Notes: generated from the letters alone by a model not told the origin. Positions 1-10,980 are shown, counted from the stretch's first letter. The stretch: DNA of 64,000 nucleotides from Eretmocerus hayati (GCA_029851415.1 CM056743.1:65068186-65132185); one strand, 5' to 3'. A program made the numbers and translations.

Positions 1-325
1 CTCCTCTTTGCTCTTAGGCAGAAGGCCGAGGTTGCGCATTTCCTTTCAAATATTTTTATGTTGATCAAGAGCGTCTGAAAGATGGTTTTAAAGGGAGGAA
101 TTACGCTCTCGTTCCATGCGCAAGTCGACCTCTTCGCTAAGCCGAATGTACTCACTTTGAAGCTCAATTTTGCATCTCCGGAGTGATGTTACAAAAACCC
201 CTATAAGTGAAGGAATTCTGCGACGGAGTGGAAGTAAAGACGTTGATAGTGACGTCTTTGCCCGAGTGCCTGTCGAAACTGGTCAGGAGTCTGTTTTGAA
301 AGTCAGTAATGGTGTCATTGTCTAA
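1..325. other. Intergenic, nothing recognised
   Basis: No homology, repeat structure or convincing open reading frame is visible. The short open frames have no recognisable motif. Confidence 0.5.
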
Positions 326-975
326 GATGGCATAATTAATTTTCATCCGTACGGATCGGGATCTTTCCAATTCGAGCTTGGAGGAGTGCCAATTTCAACG
401 ATTTTTGAGAGAATGTTTTGGCTCGTGCCAATTTGAGCCTCATGAATGTTTCAATATGGGAATTGTGGGATATAAATGTACAATTCTAGAGCTTTGGAAT
501 CCGTTTTTGAACGTTCCTCTACGCCACTTTTAGTCCGAGCTGTGAAACCTTTTCTGAGGGGAGATTTTTCGCAAAAAGTAGCACCTGTATCCAAAAATGA
601 CGAGAAAATTCACTTTTTGGGGCATATTCCAGAGGATTCTCGTTTCCTCAATCAAGATATAGATGAAAGATGACAGGAATGATGATTATACTTCATGAAA
701 ATGCATCTCTGTATCTCTCTCGAATTGGAATGCTATTTCTTGCGAGAAATATACCCTCAGAGAAAATGTCATAGCTCGGATTAGCAGTGGCATAGAGGGA
801 CGATCAAAAACGGATTTTGAGGCTCTAGAATTGTACGTTTGTATCCCACAACTCCCATATTGGAACATTCATGTGGCTCAAATTGCCAAAAGATTCTCTC
901 AGAAATCGTTGAAATTGACACTTTCCCAAGCTCAAATTGGAAAGATCCCGATGCGTACGGATGAAAATGAATAAT
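326..975. repeat. Small foldback (inverted-repeat) element
   Basis: The left arm (about 326-600) is an imperfect reverse complement of the right arm (about 720-975), with a spacer of roughly 120 bases. The outer ends share the ATTTTCATCCGTACG motif, near 340 on the plus strand and ending near 968 on the minus strand. Short open frames on both strands here translate the same repeat and are not genes. No transposase and no clear target-site duplication are seen. It is probably a non-autonomous foldback/MITE-type element. The arms differ at many positions, so it is not recent. Confidence 0.7.
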
Positions 976-1112
976 CCCATCTTGGAATACGTGAAAACAC
1001 CTTCAGAATGAGCACCGGAAGAGTCCTCTACGGTCAAATAGAGCCGAGTAGTTCAACTCACAAAATTGAAAAAAAAAAATTTTTTTGGGCGAGCTGAAAC
1101 TTTTGACCGATA

Positions 1113-1147
<35 letters not shown>

Positions 1148-2356
1148 ACATATCTGCACCAGAGGACGACCCAACTGGATAATGAGAAATAGGTAGGTGC
1201 AACTGGGCAGTCCGCCCGTCAGCTGTTTCTAACGAACTAGATAATATATTTGTTACCCCGAGCCCTCCGCTCGGGGAACAACACCACGATCAAAATGATT
1301 CTTCCCCCTATTGAATTTCATTTATCACTATTTCATCTCATTGATTAACCTCACCACACATTTCATAAGTCATGATCTTCACTTTCTTCACTCATTGCAT
1401 GAATCATTCCACATTTTCATTTCATATGTTCATCTTCCATCATCATTCTCACTCATTCATCACTTTCAACTCACACGTTCACTCAACAATATCGCCAATG
1501 ATCGCCTGCTTGGACATGGATCCCTGGACGCGCATGAGTCACCTTCGGGCGTAGGAGTTGCATCCAGATCCATCTCCAAGTAGGAGGGTGAAGCAATCAT
1601 TTTGTTCTTTCCATTATCTATTCATATACGTTCAATCAATTCTCACAACTCCATTTTTCCTCATTCCATCTATCAAAAAAGGTCATCATTCATCAATCAT
1701 TTATTTTCCGAAGATTGATTCGAACATCCATGTTCAAAGTGAAAGCCAATTGAATCGAAAGATGTGACGAACGTATAAAAAAAATTTCCTCACGCGATCC
1801 TTACACTTGCGACCAATTGATCCTTGCTATGATTATGAATTGTAAGGATGAATCTATGGATTCTGACGGCTGATAAATCTTCGAGAGCCGAAACTATGGG
1901 GCTCGAACCCTCAATCTGCACCGATGCAACACTCCGTCACGCATGGTGACGACTCTAAGGATTGGGGTCATTGATTCATAGAAAATGAGGTGATCGAGGA
2001 CGACGCACAGATCAACAGACAAACGGATTCCATAACTCATAATTCATCCGGACGGATGCGATGGACTAGACAAAGACCACAATCACTTGTGCACCTTCTT
2101 ATGAATGTTATACAAAAATCAAATACTTATATGCACGCACATGTACGGGTACGGGCAGGATTGGGGTTTGATATATAGGCAGTAGTGGAGTGTTATTTGA
2201 GTATTAATTCAACGTAGTGAAAATTCGACTGACGTAGAATACTGCACGAAAATGGTTCAAATTCGGTGGATTGAGTATAAGACTAATAATAAGGTTCAAA
2301 TGAGGTATATATCCTAGTGAAATAAGCATAGGTCTAGTAAAATGAAGTTTGAATCA
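976..2356. other. Intergenic, low complexity
   Basis: This stretch holds a TA microsatellite (1113-1146), a GC-rich hairpin near 1256-1276 (CCCCGAG / CTCGGGG) and a C/T- and CATT-rich tract (1310-1720). Open frames in the tract are low-complexity products without motifs. No gene is supported. Confidence 0.5.
1113..1146. repeat. (GT)n(TA)n microsatellite
   Basis: A short GT run passes into about 12 TA dinucleotides, read directly from the sequence. Confidence 0.95.
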
Positions 2357-4566
2357 GGTACACATATGGGCGAATCTCACGAAGTATGCGGTTTGGCCGA
2401 ACAGACCTACTTTCACGTTGTCAGGACAGTCGCATTTTTTTCCGCCGCTCGCATTCTGAAGATCCACTCATATTCAGCAGTTCTGCATCACTCAGAAGTC
2501 TATTACTTGCTAAAAAAAAGTACTGGGAGACGCTTCTTCGTAACAAAATCGCAATTTTCGACCGAACAGGGCCATAATTTTCTCACGCCTTAGCCCACCA
2601 CAAGCGTGGCGGTTCACCGATCGGTCTGAAAATTGGATATGTGATGGATTATGATATATAAAAACATATAATTTTCGCCCAAGGCTGTGCCTATCAATGC
2701 GTCAGAGTGGCGATGATTCGTTGGAGTGAACTCCGAGTTTACTTTTTTTCCTGTATCGCTCTTCTAATGGATGCAGCACTCGGGGCGGTGAATATTTCGT
2801 ATCTGTAGAAACGACATCTTATTCTGCATCCAAAAACCTACAAACCTATCCCAAGAACGATAGTGTGCTGGATTCCGCATGACGATGAGGCTTGAAATGA
2901 GGAAAGTTATTTTTGCGTAAATGGGGTCAAAAAATCGTTTTTCGTGTAGTACACGTAAATTTCGATCCCGTTGGGATTGAAACCAGGTGTAAACTGATAT
3001 TTGTACCTCAAGAAATGACCATGAGAATCGCCCCTACGACAGCCTCATCTCGATCGTGATGCGAGGCTTGTGAGGATTGACAAATGACGAAAATTAGCGT
3101 TTTGGCGGCTGAGGCACATCTTTTTTCTGTACCACAGACCTTCAGAAGACACTGTAAACTATTAAACTTTTCTCCTTCCCTCTATTCCAACAACGAGGAT
3201 CTCATGTATTCACATACGCATGAGCCAATTAGAATTACGGAAATATGAGGCTCCCATTCAAATACATGGGGAAATCTTCTGTTCCCTCACAAATCCACGG
3301 CGGAGCTCCAAAGTGATTTACGCAAGTATTTCGTTATTGTTTGAGCATTACTTGATCCGAACGAAAGTTCATGGGAGGTGTGCTGCCATTCTGGAAATTC
3401 TCGAACTTTCAAAGTCGAAATCGCATAGTTCCTGAGATTTGCCCATATACAGGTAGTAAAATTCTGGTAAAGTTAAGTTTCAATGAGTAATATATACTTA
3501 AATATGGGCAAATCTCAGGAACTATGCGATTTTGAATGTGGAATTTCGAGAATTTCCGGAATGGCAGCACACCTCCCATGGACTTTTCTTTGGTACAAGT
3601 AATGCTCGAAGAATGATAAAATGCTTGCGTAAATCAGTTTGGAGCTCCGCCGTGGATTTGCGATGGAATAGAAGATTTTCCCATGTATTTGAATGGGAGC
3701 CTCATATTTCCACATTTCTGATTGGCTAATGCGTATGTGGATACATGGCATCGGTGTTACAATAGAGGGAAAGAGATAAGTTCAATAGTTTACAGTATCA
3801 TATGGAGGTCTGTGATACAAAATAAAGTTGTGCCTCAGCCGCCAAAACGCTTAATTTCGTCATTGGTCAATTCTCACAAGCCTCGCATCACGACCGAGAT
3901 GAGTCTGTAATAGGGGCGATTCTCATGGCCATTTTTTGAGGTATGGGAACTAGTTTACACTTGCGTTCAATCCCAACGGAATCGAAATTTCCGTGTTCTA
4001 CACGGAAAACGATTTTTTCTACTGGATTTACGGGAAAATAACTTTTCTCATCCTAAGCCGCATCGTCATGGGGGATCGAGCACACTATCGTTCTTGGGCT
4101 AGATTTGTAGGTTCTTGGGAGTAGAACAAGATGTGATTTCTACAGGTAAGAAGTACTCACCACCCGGAGTGCTGCATCCATTAGAAGAGCAATACAGGAA
4201 AAAATGTATAATCGAAACTCGCTCCAACGAATCATCGCCACTCTGGCGCATCGATAGACGAAAATGATATGTTTTTCTACATTTTAATCAATCGCATATC
4301 CAATTCTCAGACCGATCAGTGAACCGCCCCGCCTGCCACGAGCTAAGGCGTGAGCGAATTATCGCCCTGTCTGCTCAAAACTTGGGATATTGACATGTAG
4401 AAGCGTCTCCCAGTATGAAGCAAGTAAGACTCCTGAATGGCGTAGAACCATAGAATATGGGTAGATCTTCAAGAAAACCTAGTGCGAGTGGCGGAAAGAA
4501 CGCGAGTGATCTTCTCCCAAAAAGAAAACTGGCCTGTTCAGCCAAATCGAACAATATATGCCCATA
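2357..4566. repeat. 2.2-kb foldback (hairpin) element
   Basis: Two arms of about 1.05-1.1 kb (2357-3449 and 3503-4566) are imperfect reverse complements around a 53-base spacer. Landmarks: TTTGGCCGAACAGACC near 2393 is mirrored near 4533, GGTTCACCGATCGGTCTG near 2610 is mirrored near 4315, and GATTTGCCCATAT near 3436 is mirrored at 3503. Open frames at 3220-3435 (plus) and 3515-3751 (minus) give near-identical peptides because they read the two arms. There is no coding content. Arm divergence (many substitutions and small indels) suggests an old insertion. Confidence 0.85.
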
Positions 4567-5013
4567 TATATCATGAAAATTCGGTACCGCCGGACGCTGG
4601 AGGCAGAGTATATTATTAATTTTATCAGAATTTTTCAGGGTTAAGTAGCCCTGGTACAGCACTATTTTTTAAGAAAAAGATTGAAAGTTCGCATGCAAAA
4701 CACTCATAAATCGATGCTTGCGGTCTGCTTTTGACAAACCAGAACGCTTTTCGGCCCAAATGAATGAAGTACATCTTGTATGATGGTAGATAGTCTATCA
4801 TGTCACTTTTTCCAGGTACCAATAGCTCAGAATATCCGTGAAACACTGGAGTTATACGGACTTTTGGAAAAATTACTGCTAATGCTTTAAGTATAAGGAG
4901 AGAAGGAAAACAGTATATAAGTTAGCATCAGCACATATAAAGTGTTAGTTCAAAAATGTTCTCAATAGGAAGAGACGGTGAGTGTTACTTGAAAAAAAAA
5001 AAAAAAGATATAA
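4567..5013. other. Intergenic, nothing recognised
   Basis: Outside the foldback element. No motif, repeat or convincing coding frame is seen. Confidence 0.4.
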
Positions 5014-5024
5014 TCTCTCTCTTC

Positions 5025-5117
<93 letters not shown>
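5014..5117. repeat. (CT)n microsatellite
   Basis: An almost pure CT tract of more than 80 bases lies 25 bases upstream of a TTTCTAG splice-acceptor-like site. It could serve as an extended polypyrimidine tract for the candidate exon at 5143. Confidence 0.95.
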
Positions 5118-5118
<1 letters not shown>

Positions 5119-5142
5119 AATGAAATTCCCTCTTCTTTCTAG

Positions 5143-5476
5143 GGCAACTAGAAATAATCAACGCGCTCATGAATGATGAGCGAGATTACGTTTACGGCGA
5201 TTCATTTATCCTCTACTGTATAGCGTATCAACATTTAAACGTCTCACACAGATTTTCAATTGTGTTTGAGCTAACTGGCGGACATTCAATTCTATCCGTG
5301 TTCACTTACCATAGACTTGACGATGGAATTTTTGAGATTGATGAGAACACAAATGGCTATAATAGATGCCTACCAGAAACGTACTACAAAATTGGGAACA
5401 TTGAAGAAATTGCTGGTTTTATCTGGCATTGCAGACACCACCTCTCAAACATTCAAGTGGTTGATTTGAAAAGCAG
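5143..5476 (+). CDS. Candidate internal exon of an unrecognised gene
   Basis: A 334-base open stretch is flanked by a pyrimidine-rich TTCTTTCTAG acceptor and a GTAACT donor-like sequence. The open frame runs through the whole exon (before the first ATG it reads QLEIINAL) and encodes about 110 residues of balanced composition with a GDSFILYC segment and an acidic EIDENTNG segment. I do not recognise the family. It may be a host exon, a captured gene or a chance open frame. It lies outside the Polinton gene block that begins near 5969. The presence of both splice signals is the main support. Confidence 0.3.
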
Positions 5477-5581
5477 GTAACTTGAATAAATGATGTTTTC
5501 ATTCCTCAATGATGAGTGCGGCGAATGATATTGAATATTTCCATTCCATCATTCTAGGTTACAGATTCAACCAGGAAGATA

Positions 5582-5653
5582 GTTGGAATAGCTGAGTGGA
5601 AGAGTGTATGACTGAAGATCGTAATGTCCTCGGTTCGATCCAGAGTTCCAACA
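5582..5653 (+). pseudogene. tRNA-Phe-like pseudogene (anticodon GAA)
   Basis: The acceptor arms GTTGGAA and TTCCAAC pair perfectly over 7 bp. The anticodon arm TATGA-CTGAAGA-TCGTA presents GAA (Phe) with U33. A B box (GGTTCGATCC) is present. The D arm is damaged by a missing base and a mismatched stem, and the T stem has a mismatch. No T-run terminator follows closely. The overall pattern matches eukaryotic tRNA-Phe with a substituted but still pairing acceptor stem. It is probably a pseudogene or tRNA-derived repeat. Confidence 0.6.
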
Positions 5654-5696
5654 TTCGTCGAATGAGTTCCGCAAATAAGCTATGAGCTTCACCAAA

Positions 5697-5769
5697 GCCG
5701 AAATAGCTCAGTTGGTAGAGCTTATGACTAATGATCATGCGGTCCTCCGTTCGAGTCCGAGTTTCGGCA
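5697..5769 (+). tRNA. tRNA-Phe-like gene with altered anticodon (AAT)
   Basis: A full cloverleaf can be drawn: acceptor GCCGAAA/TTTCGGC, D stem GCTC/GAGC with loop AGTTGGTA, anticodon stem TATGA/TCATG, and T stem CTCCG/CCGAG with one mismatch and loop TTCGAGT. The body (GCCGAAATAGCTCAGTTGG) is that of eukaryotic tRNA-Phe, but the anticodon loop is CTAATGA, giving AAT (Ile) instead of CTGAAGA (GAA). A T-run follows within 7 bases, suitable for Pol III termination. It may be a pseudogene, an anticodon-shifted tRNA or a tRNA-derived repeat. It lies 44 bases downstream of a second tRNA-Phe-like copy. Confidence 0.6.
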
Positions 5770-5775
5770 GAAAAC

Positions 5776-5786
5776 TTTTTTTTTTT
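5776..5786 (+). terminator. Pol III T-run terminator
   Basis: An 11-base T run begins 7 bases after the tRNA-like 3' end, matching the usual position of a eukaryotic Pol III terminator. Confidence 0.5.
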
Positions 5787-5968
5787 CAATTTTTCTTCCA
5801 ATTTTTTTTCTTTCCTTAAAAAATTTTTTTGATTTTTTTTTTAATTTCTTTCCTTCCCCTCCTTAATATCTGTTACGAGTGAAAATATGTGAGGTACGTT
5901 TGAGTGAATGGAAAAATGCTGTCATTCATTTTCAAAATAGTGTGATTTTCTTTTATTTCCCAAAAAAT

Positions 5969-6926
5969 TCATAAAAATGATTTCTGATCTATCCAACTAT
6001 TGATGGATGAAGGTAGCCCCCGCCATCTAACAAAGGATTTTCCCGCTTTCATCCTCAATATTTTTTCCACTAAATAAACATTGGGATCATGCACCTTGGA
6101 TAATTCTTGTGAGTAAGATTGACCTGATATTGGATCATCTTTATCATCCACCAGATGATATGTAATGGGCCATGCATTATGATTTACTCGAGCAATTTTG
6201 AAAATCTCAGCTGTCCAGTTGGCTGTATATCCTTTTGAGAAGATGGTTTAATATTTTGATACTCGCACATAATCACCCACTTTGAATTTAGATTCTTTCG
6301 AGAGATGTGGTTCACTAGCATATACAGTTTTCAATAATCTCGATTCAATTTTCGACGGTGGATCGTTTCCACACCTGTATAGGTTCCATACCAATAGTTC
6401 TATGTACATCATCGTGATTATACTGGTGCACCAAGTCCTGTATGATATCAATCCAACGATAACTCTCTCTCAGTGAAAAGGAACGATATATCTTTTCCTT
6501 GATTGTTCTTATAAAACGTTCGACAATTGATGCCTTACAAACTGAGTACGAGGAATAATGATTTATATTCCGATCTTTTATCAGCTGTGAAAATTTAGAG
6601 TTGTGAAATTCAGTGCCTTGATCACTCTGTGAGTTTTCTGGCTTCCTATGCTCCCTGTCCAAGATCGATTCAAACGCTTCAGTGACGTGTGAGGCTTGTT
6701 TTGTCTTGATTGCAATGCACCGAACATACTTGGAAAATACGTCTATCACAGCGAGTATATACTTATAATTTTTGTAAATTTCAGCGTAATTGATCATAAC
6801 CACAATATCAATCTGCCAAGTGTCATCAATCCCTCGCACATCTACTCTCCGATGGAGGAAATTCTTCCTCGCTGGAGCATGCAGCTCCTTAACCAACTGT
6901 CTTTTTTGTAAACTGTATTGATCCAT
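5969..6926 (-). pseudogene. INT: Polinton integrase (rve fold plus chromodomain), broken
   Basis: Retrovirus-type DDE integrase for chromosomal insertion of the element. The frame from 6926 shows the pre-catalytic KELHAPARKNF segment, then DTWQID (first Asp), VIDVFSKY, SDQGTEF (second Asp) and VERFIRTIKE (catalytic Glu). A frameshift near 6380 moves the SH3-like linker (FKVGDYVRVS) into another frame. After a further break, the C-terminal chromodomain reads VYLVEKIL...FVRWRGLP...SWI (6100-5969). All three catalytic acids are visible, but at least two frame breaks separate the domains. The N-terminal H2C2 zinc module is not clear upstream of 6926. It lies at one end of the element, the usual position for INT. 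Family assignment is firm; non-functionality is inferred from the breaks. Confidence 0.88.
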
Positions 6927-7093
6927 ATTTGTTCAGAGGTATGTATACTACCATCTCACTCATTCAACTGAGCTCAACGTCCAACAAGATAGTTACTTAT
7001 ACCATATTGTAGTGAGAAATAGGGATGTAGAGGAGGGGGTGGGTTTAATTAGAAGAAAAAGAGTCAGATTTTTATTGTATATAATTTTTTCAT

Positions 7094-7696
7094 TTATATA
7101 TAATCGAGTTGTGATTTAGGTATATTGATAATGCTTCTATAATGTTTCAAATATGATTCTTTTTCGAGATGATACATGTTTTGCACTGTTCGCTTAGCAC
7201 ATCTATATTTTGAATTATCGTGGAATTCACATAGTGTGTAGTTGAATTTCTCAGTAAAGTATCCATCCTGGTTAACACGACAAGTTTGAAAGATGTTTTT
7301 CATCCAATATCTCGAATGTTTTCGGAAAAGATGAGGTAGTTGTCTGCTCAACTACCTTTTTTTCACATCACTCCCAAAATGAATAATATCCATGCGAAAA
7401 TGTGAGCGCGAATATTCAAGCTCATCCAGTAGAGGTGCGAGCATCTCACTCCACGGTACAGAGCCTGCAGACCATGGAATGTTGTGAACATAAGTTCGAT
7501 GATGAATCATTTGTCCCACATCACTAGCTGATGGTGTTCCAATCTCTGGTGGTGGGCCTACTGTATAGTGAAGAATCTTGTATGATGTTGGAAAACTTTC
7601 ATACATTTCTCGATTGAGAAGAGCTATTTCTTTTGGAAAAAAACCTCGGCCAATGGTGAAGCCTTGTATATCAAGATAAAATTTATTAGCAGCCAC
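7094..7696 (-). pseudogene. Polinton-associated protein of unknown function (possible nuclease-like fold)
   Basis: Two adjacent frames (7696-7352 and 7351-7094) form one gene broken at a junction near 7350. The N-terminal part has FYLDIQGF followed by FPKEIALL, then a PPPEIGTPS turn, and an HNIPWSAGSVPWSEML segment. The C-terminal part has a Cys/His pattern (LCEFH...YRCAKRTV). This order (DIQGF, KE, PP, W-x-x-G, then CxxH...CA) is a layout I associate with a family of uncharacterised, possibly DEDD/RNase H-like proteins in insect Polintons. I cannot confirm the fold from sequence alone. It lies between integrase and the major capsid gene on the same strand. Confidence 0.5.
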
Positions 7697-7888
7697 AGGA
7701 CTTGCTGCCTCGATCCGATGTTTGAAATCATCTACGTTTGCGACATTGGGCCACTACATCTTTCCGACAGCTGCTGTTGTCTCCTGCTCCTCCTTCAACA
7801 ATTGCATTCTCCTTCTCTCGAAGCAATTTATCCTATTAAATTCCCTCTCAAATTGCTCCCACTCCTCCCGTGAAGGCTTGAACAGAAA
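7697..7888 (-). other. Coding-like remnant between capsid gene and neighbour
   Basis: The minus strand reads a charged helical segment (EEWEQFERE, then FERRRMQLLKEEQE) with no closing domain. It could be the tail of the major capsid gene or the start of the next gene after frame breaks. Not recognised. Confidence 0.3.
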
Positions 7889-9597
7889 TCAAATCATCCT
7901 CTGAACAATATTTGTCAGTGGGTTGTACTTGACGAGTTTATCATGAATTATGAGACAGTAGGCTGTTGTATTTTTTGGAATATTTTCTTTGAACTCGAGT
8001 TCAACTCCAACATCCACTACTGATGATTTCACCGAATCAGCAGACTCACTAACATCAAACACGAGAATCGGTAATGAATCCTCGAAATTTTGTTCACTAA
8101 TTGGAACATTGCCTTTATCAGTGTGATAATAACTCTTCCTACAAGCCTTAAACATTTCAAATGAGACAGAAGTATTCTGAGCCTTGGCAAAGTCAATGTG
8201 AAGATGTTCATAAGGATATGCTTCAGAATTGAGGAAGATTTTTGCATTACCAATCTTGCAGTGATCAAATTTCGACAAGTCCTTCTTCATGCTGTTATTC
8301 CTAGCGGTCTGGAAGGCAATAATCATGTACCGAGGTTTCTCCAGCTGAGTTGTGCTCTTAATAGGCCATATTAATCGAGAGGTTTCGGGCATTGTTGGAA
8401 GTTCACAGAGATCCCAGCTTCGGTATGATAGGAACAAAGGAGTGTTACTTTCGAGATTTTAAGTAGGCGAAGACGTATCAAATCGTTTGGATATATATGA
8501 GTCATGTGTAAAGTTACAGCAGTCAGATTGATTTGTGGAGCGCACTGTTCACTCGTTGTTATCACACAATTGTTTTCATTTTTCGATCTGAGCAATACTA
8601 TATCATAAATGATTGAATTTCAATCGATCGGCTTTTACCAGTAGCATTGTGTCAACAAATTTCGCTGACTCATGTCATACATCAAGTTGAATTACTTCAA
8701 CTCGAACTATGCACCTCCAAGCCTCGTACGGTTGCGAGGTTAACTCGGAGGATTTTGATGGAAAGAAGGGTGAGAAGGGACATATGGAAAAAATTTTGAC
8801 TCTACGCTAGATAACAGTGCGTTTCGCCATTCCTCGTCAGATCTGGCTTGTCAAGGGGACAGACGATCTGCCGAGGTTAGTCCCCGACGCACTTGGACTA
8901 AGTGGCCGAACGTCGAGCTCTTAAACGGCTTCATATAAGAAAGTCTTACATGCGCAAGTGCTTGCGAGAAAGATGATTTTAACCCGCTATTTCCATATAA
9001 AATCGACTCGACAGATTTCCAGCCTACTGTCGCCAGTGATAAATACAGTGCTTGATCGTATCGATCGAACACAAATATCAGTTTGATCAATACTATATCA
9101 TGTTTTGCAAATGCTATAACCCATCTAAGGTTTTCACAAAAACCAAATATTTTACTGAGTGGAATAGCAAAGTTGAATCCGTGACTAGAGCTTATAGTGT
9201 AGTTTCCTATATGATGTCCTGCATTAGTCATAGACTTATCTTCATCCGCAGAAAGTGATACAAGATTTTTCAGACTAACAGTGATACCAGGATTTTTTGT
9301 TTCATCAATAATCACATTGTTAATCTCATAGCGAATCATGTCAAAGAGGAAATGTAGGGAATCACCTATCAACAGAATACTCTGCTCCTTATCGAATACA
9401 ATATTGCCTTCAATATAGAGATAACTGTCACTCGGAAGCAGTAGACTGTCAGATGAGGATACTGTAATCCGTATCTCATCATTCCGCTGTAAATTCTGGA
9501 AATTGTATGGTTGATACTTCCGTACCATTCGTCGTGAAATGCTATCGTCCATCACAGGCCTCTCGGCAATATCAAGAATATGATCACGCCCAGCCAT
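7889..9597 (-). pseudogene. MCP: Polinton major capsid protein (double jelly-roll), MITE-interrupted
   Basis: The icosahedral capsid protein of Polintons. The N-terminal half (9597 to about 9000) starts MAGRDHILDIAERPVMDD and contains the first jelly roll (YLYIEGNIVF, FLFDMIRYEINN, IPLSKIFGFCE, VFDRYDQALYLS). A roughly 300-base MITE (about 8690-9000) interrupts it. The gene resumes with NENNCVITTSEQ, frameshifts near 8455, and continues as LWPIKSTTQLEKPRYMIIAF, IFLNSEAYPYE and AYCLIIHDKLVKYNPLTN to 7889. These segments match insect Polinton MCPs closely. The start is the first ATG in frame after the hairpin at 9703. No functional protein is possible from this copy. Confidence 0.85.
8690..9000. 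repeat. MITE inside capsid gene (family shared with 37.8 kb)
   Basis: Sequence from about 8742 to 8920 matches 37795-37975 nearly base for base at landmarks (AGATCTGGCT, then GTTAGTCCCCGACG, then ACTAAGTGGC). The segment at 8958-8996 (GCAAGTGCTTGCGAG to GCTATTTCCATAT) matches the reverse complement of 38020-38070. It disrupts the capsid open frame. Ends are approximate and no target duplication was determined. Confidence 0.65.
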
Positions 9598-9702
9598 TTT
9601 TCCTCACTCTAAAGCCTTGTGATTGAAAAATGAGTATACTTTTCCCTGAGAGCGGAATCCTTCTTCTCACAATAGGTTTCGTAGTGCGTCCCGTTCGAGT
9701 CA

Positions 9703-9722
9703 CCCCGCTCAACTGAGCGGGG
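9703..9722. other. GC-rich hairpin between capsid and penton genes
   Basis: A perfect 8-bp stem, CCCCGCTC and GAGCGGGG with a 4-base AACT loop, lies in the spacer between two same-strand genes of the element. It may be a transcript-end or processing structure, or chance. Confidence 0.5.
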
Positions 9723-9740
9723 ATCGTATTTACTGGTAGA

Positions 9741-10504
9741 TTATCTAGATACATGACCCACTCTCTCACGCAAACGGAAACGCATAGTGATTACTCCACC
9801 TCTATTATTAATCAAGTTACCGTCCTGATCCAAGAGTCTAAGACATATATTACGTATATCGTTTGTGCGCGTTTGTGAATAAACAATATCTTTTGGTTCT
9901 ACGGTGTATTGTTCACCGACCGGAACTCTACCAGCACAATATTCAAATATGGCGTAACGAGGCTCCCCGTTGTAGAAGGTACCTTTAATCAGGTTACACT
10001 CCACCCGCACAATATTAACTCGACTAATTTCCACAATGTGGTCGGACTTATGCCATCTGTAGGCTGCTAGAGACAACCACCTACCAAAACCCAAAAGTTG
10101 ACCTATATTGTTTGAATTGAAGAAATTGATGTCGTGATGTAAGTAGATCTCACAGTGTAAGGTGTTTTTATTTACGCGCAAAAAATTGGTTTCTCCCTCA
10201 ATTCTAGTGGAATAGATTTATCTTGCTTTTCCTCAGCGTGTACACCAGATGGAACTCTCAGAGGTATGTGTTCCTGCAAATAGCGTTCCAAATCTTCTAT
10301 TTCATAAGATCCTGTTGATATTTGTAATTCCTCATCACCCCAGTAGAAGGTATTATTATTCCTATCAACATTGGGGATGGCGTGGAAAGTTGTTAGATCA
10401 ACCAGATCAAGCTCATAGATCTTATTGGGACACAACTGCTCTCTAAGCCTAATGTTCTGATCAATGTGCGATGAGGTGCTCGAGACTGTGAACTGTTCAG
10501 ACAT
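9741..10504 (-). pseudogene. Polinton penton/minor capsid protein, frameshifted
   Basis: The vertex (penton-like, single jelly-roll) capsid protein of Polintons. Frame one (10504-10172) starts MSEQFTVSSTSS and contains YELDLVDLTTFHAIPNVD and NNTFYWGDEELQISTGSYEI. Frame two (from about 10200 to 9741) continues with NKNTLHCEIY, IGQLLGFGRWL, VNIVRVECNLIKGTFYNGEP, LRLLDQDGNLINNRGG and TMRFRLRERV. The two frames overlap at a TTTTTT run, so a single-base indel in the homopolymer is the likely break. The combined length of about 250 residues fits the family. It lies just upstream of the MCP gene on the same strand, as in other Polintons. Confidence 0.8.
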
Positions 10505-10560
10505 CTTTCACAACTGATCTGCAATAAGCAACTGGCTCAAAGTCAATCACGCAACACCTT

Positions 10561-10980
10561 TTATAGGAGATGTTCCGGCAAAAATTTCACACTCAGCGGA
10601 CCGCAATTAATCTGACGAAAGGATTCACGCTGACTCCTGTTGCAGACAATTTGACAATCCGGCGAGCTCTTCTTCCAATAATTCACCAACTCACGTGGTG
10701 GTCCCAAATTCCCAAAACTATTGAAATGATGAACAAAGCGGTCTCTCTTTATGTATACAAGCCAGTGTGCATTACCCAGATTCACTATTGCCGCTTCGGT
10801 TTCCCACGCAGGTGGAGGGGGGAGTTCAGTTAGTGAAAATACACCGCTAAAGTGACGTATGTTGTGAGCTAACCTCAAAAGTTGACTGCCCGACGTAACT
10901 TTTACTTTTTTCTTCCCACTCCTTTCCGTTTTTTTTGAGATTTTTTTTTCCTCAAACCACCACCATACTGGTTGCTGCAA
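10561..10980 (-). CDS. PRO: Polinton cysteine protease (adenain-like)
   Basis: Maturation protease related to adenovirus protease, expected to process capsid precursors. Recognisable core: FSLTELPPPPAWETEAAIVNL, then HWLVYIKRD (catalytic His), then HHFNSFGNLGPP, then QINCGPLSVKFL (catalytic Cys in NCG). In adenain and Polinton relatives the position before SFG is an acid (Glu/Asp); here it is Asn, which may weaken catalysis. The first 25 or so residues are lysine-rich and overlap the end of the PLA2 gene in another frame, so the real start may lie downstream of the listed ATG. No internal stop is seen. Confidence 0.75.
   Translation of the reverse strand: MQQPVWWWFEEKKISKKTERSGKKKVKVTSGSQLLRLAHNIRHFSGVFSLTELPPPPAWETEAAIVNLGNAHWLVYIKRDRFVHHFNSFGNLGPPRELVNYWKKSSPDCQIVCNRSQRESFRQINCGPLSVKFLPEHLL

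Noticed and set aside
1880..1965. tRNA gene suggested by GGTTCGAGCCCC-like B box on the minus strand
   Set aside because: No A box and no foldable acceptor or anticodon arm; probably chance or a decayed repeat.
3220..3751. Two matching proteins as a duplicated gene pair
   Set aside because: They are translations of the two arms of one foldback element.
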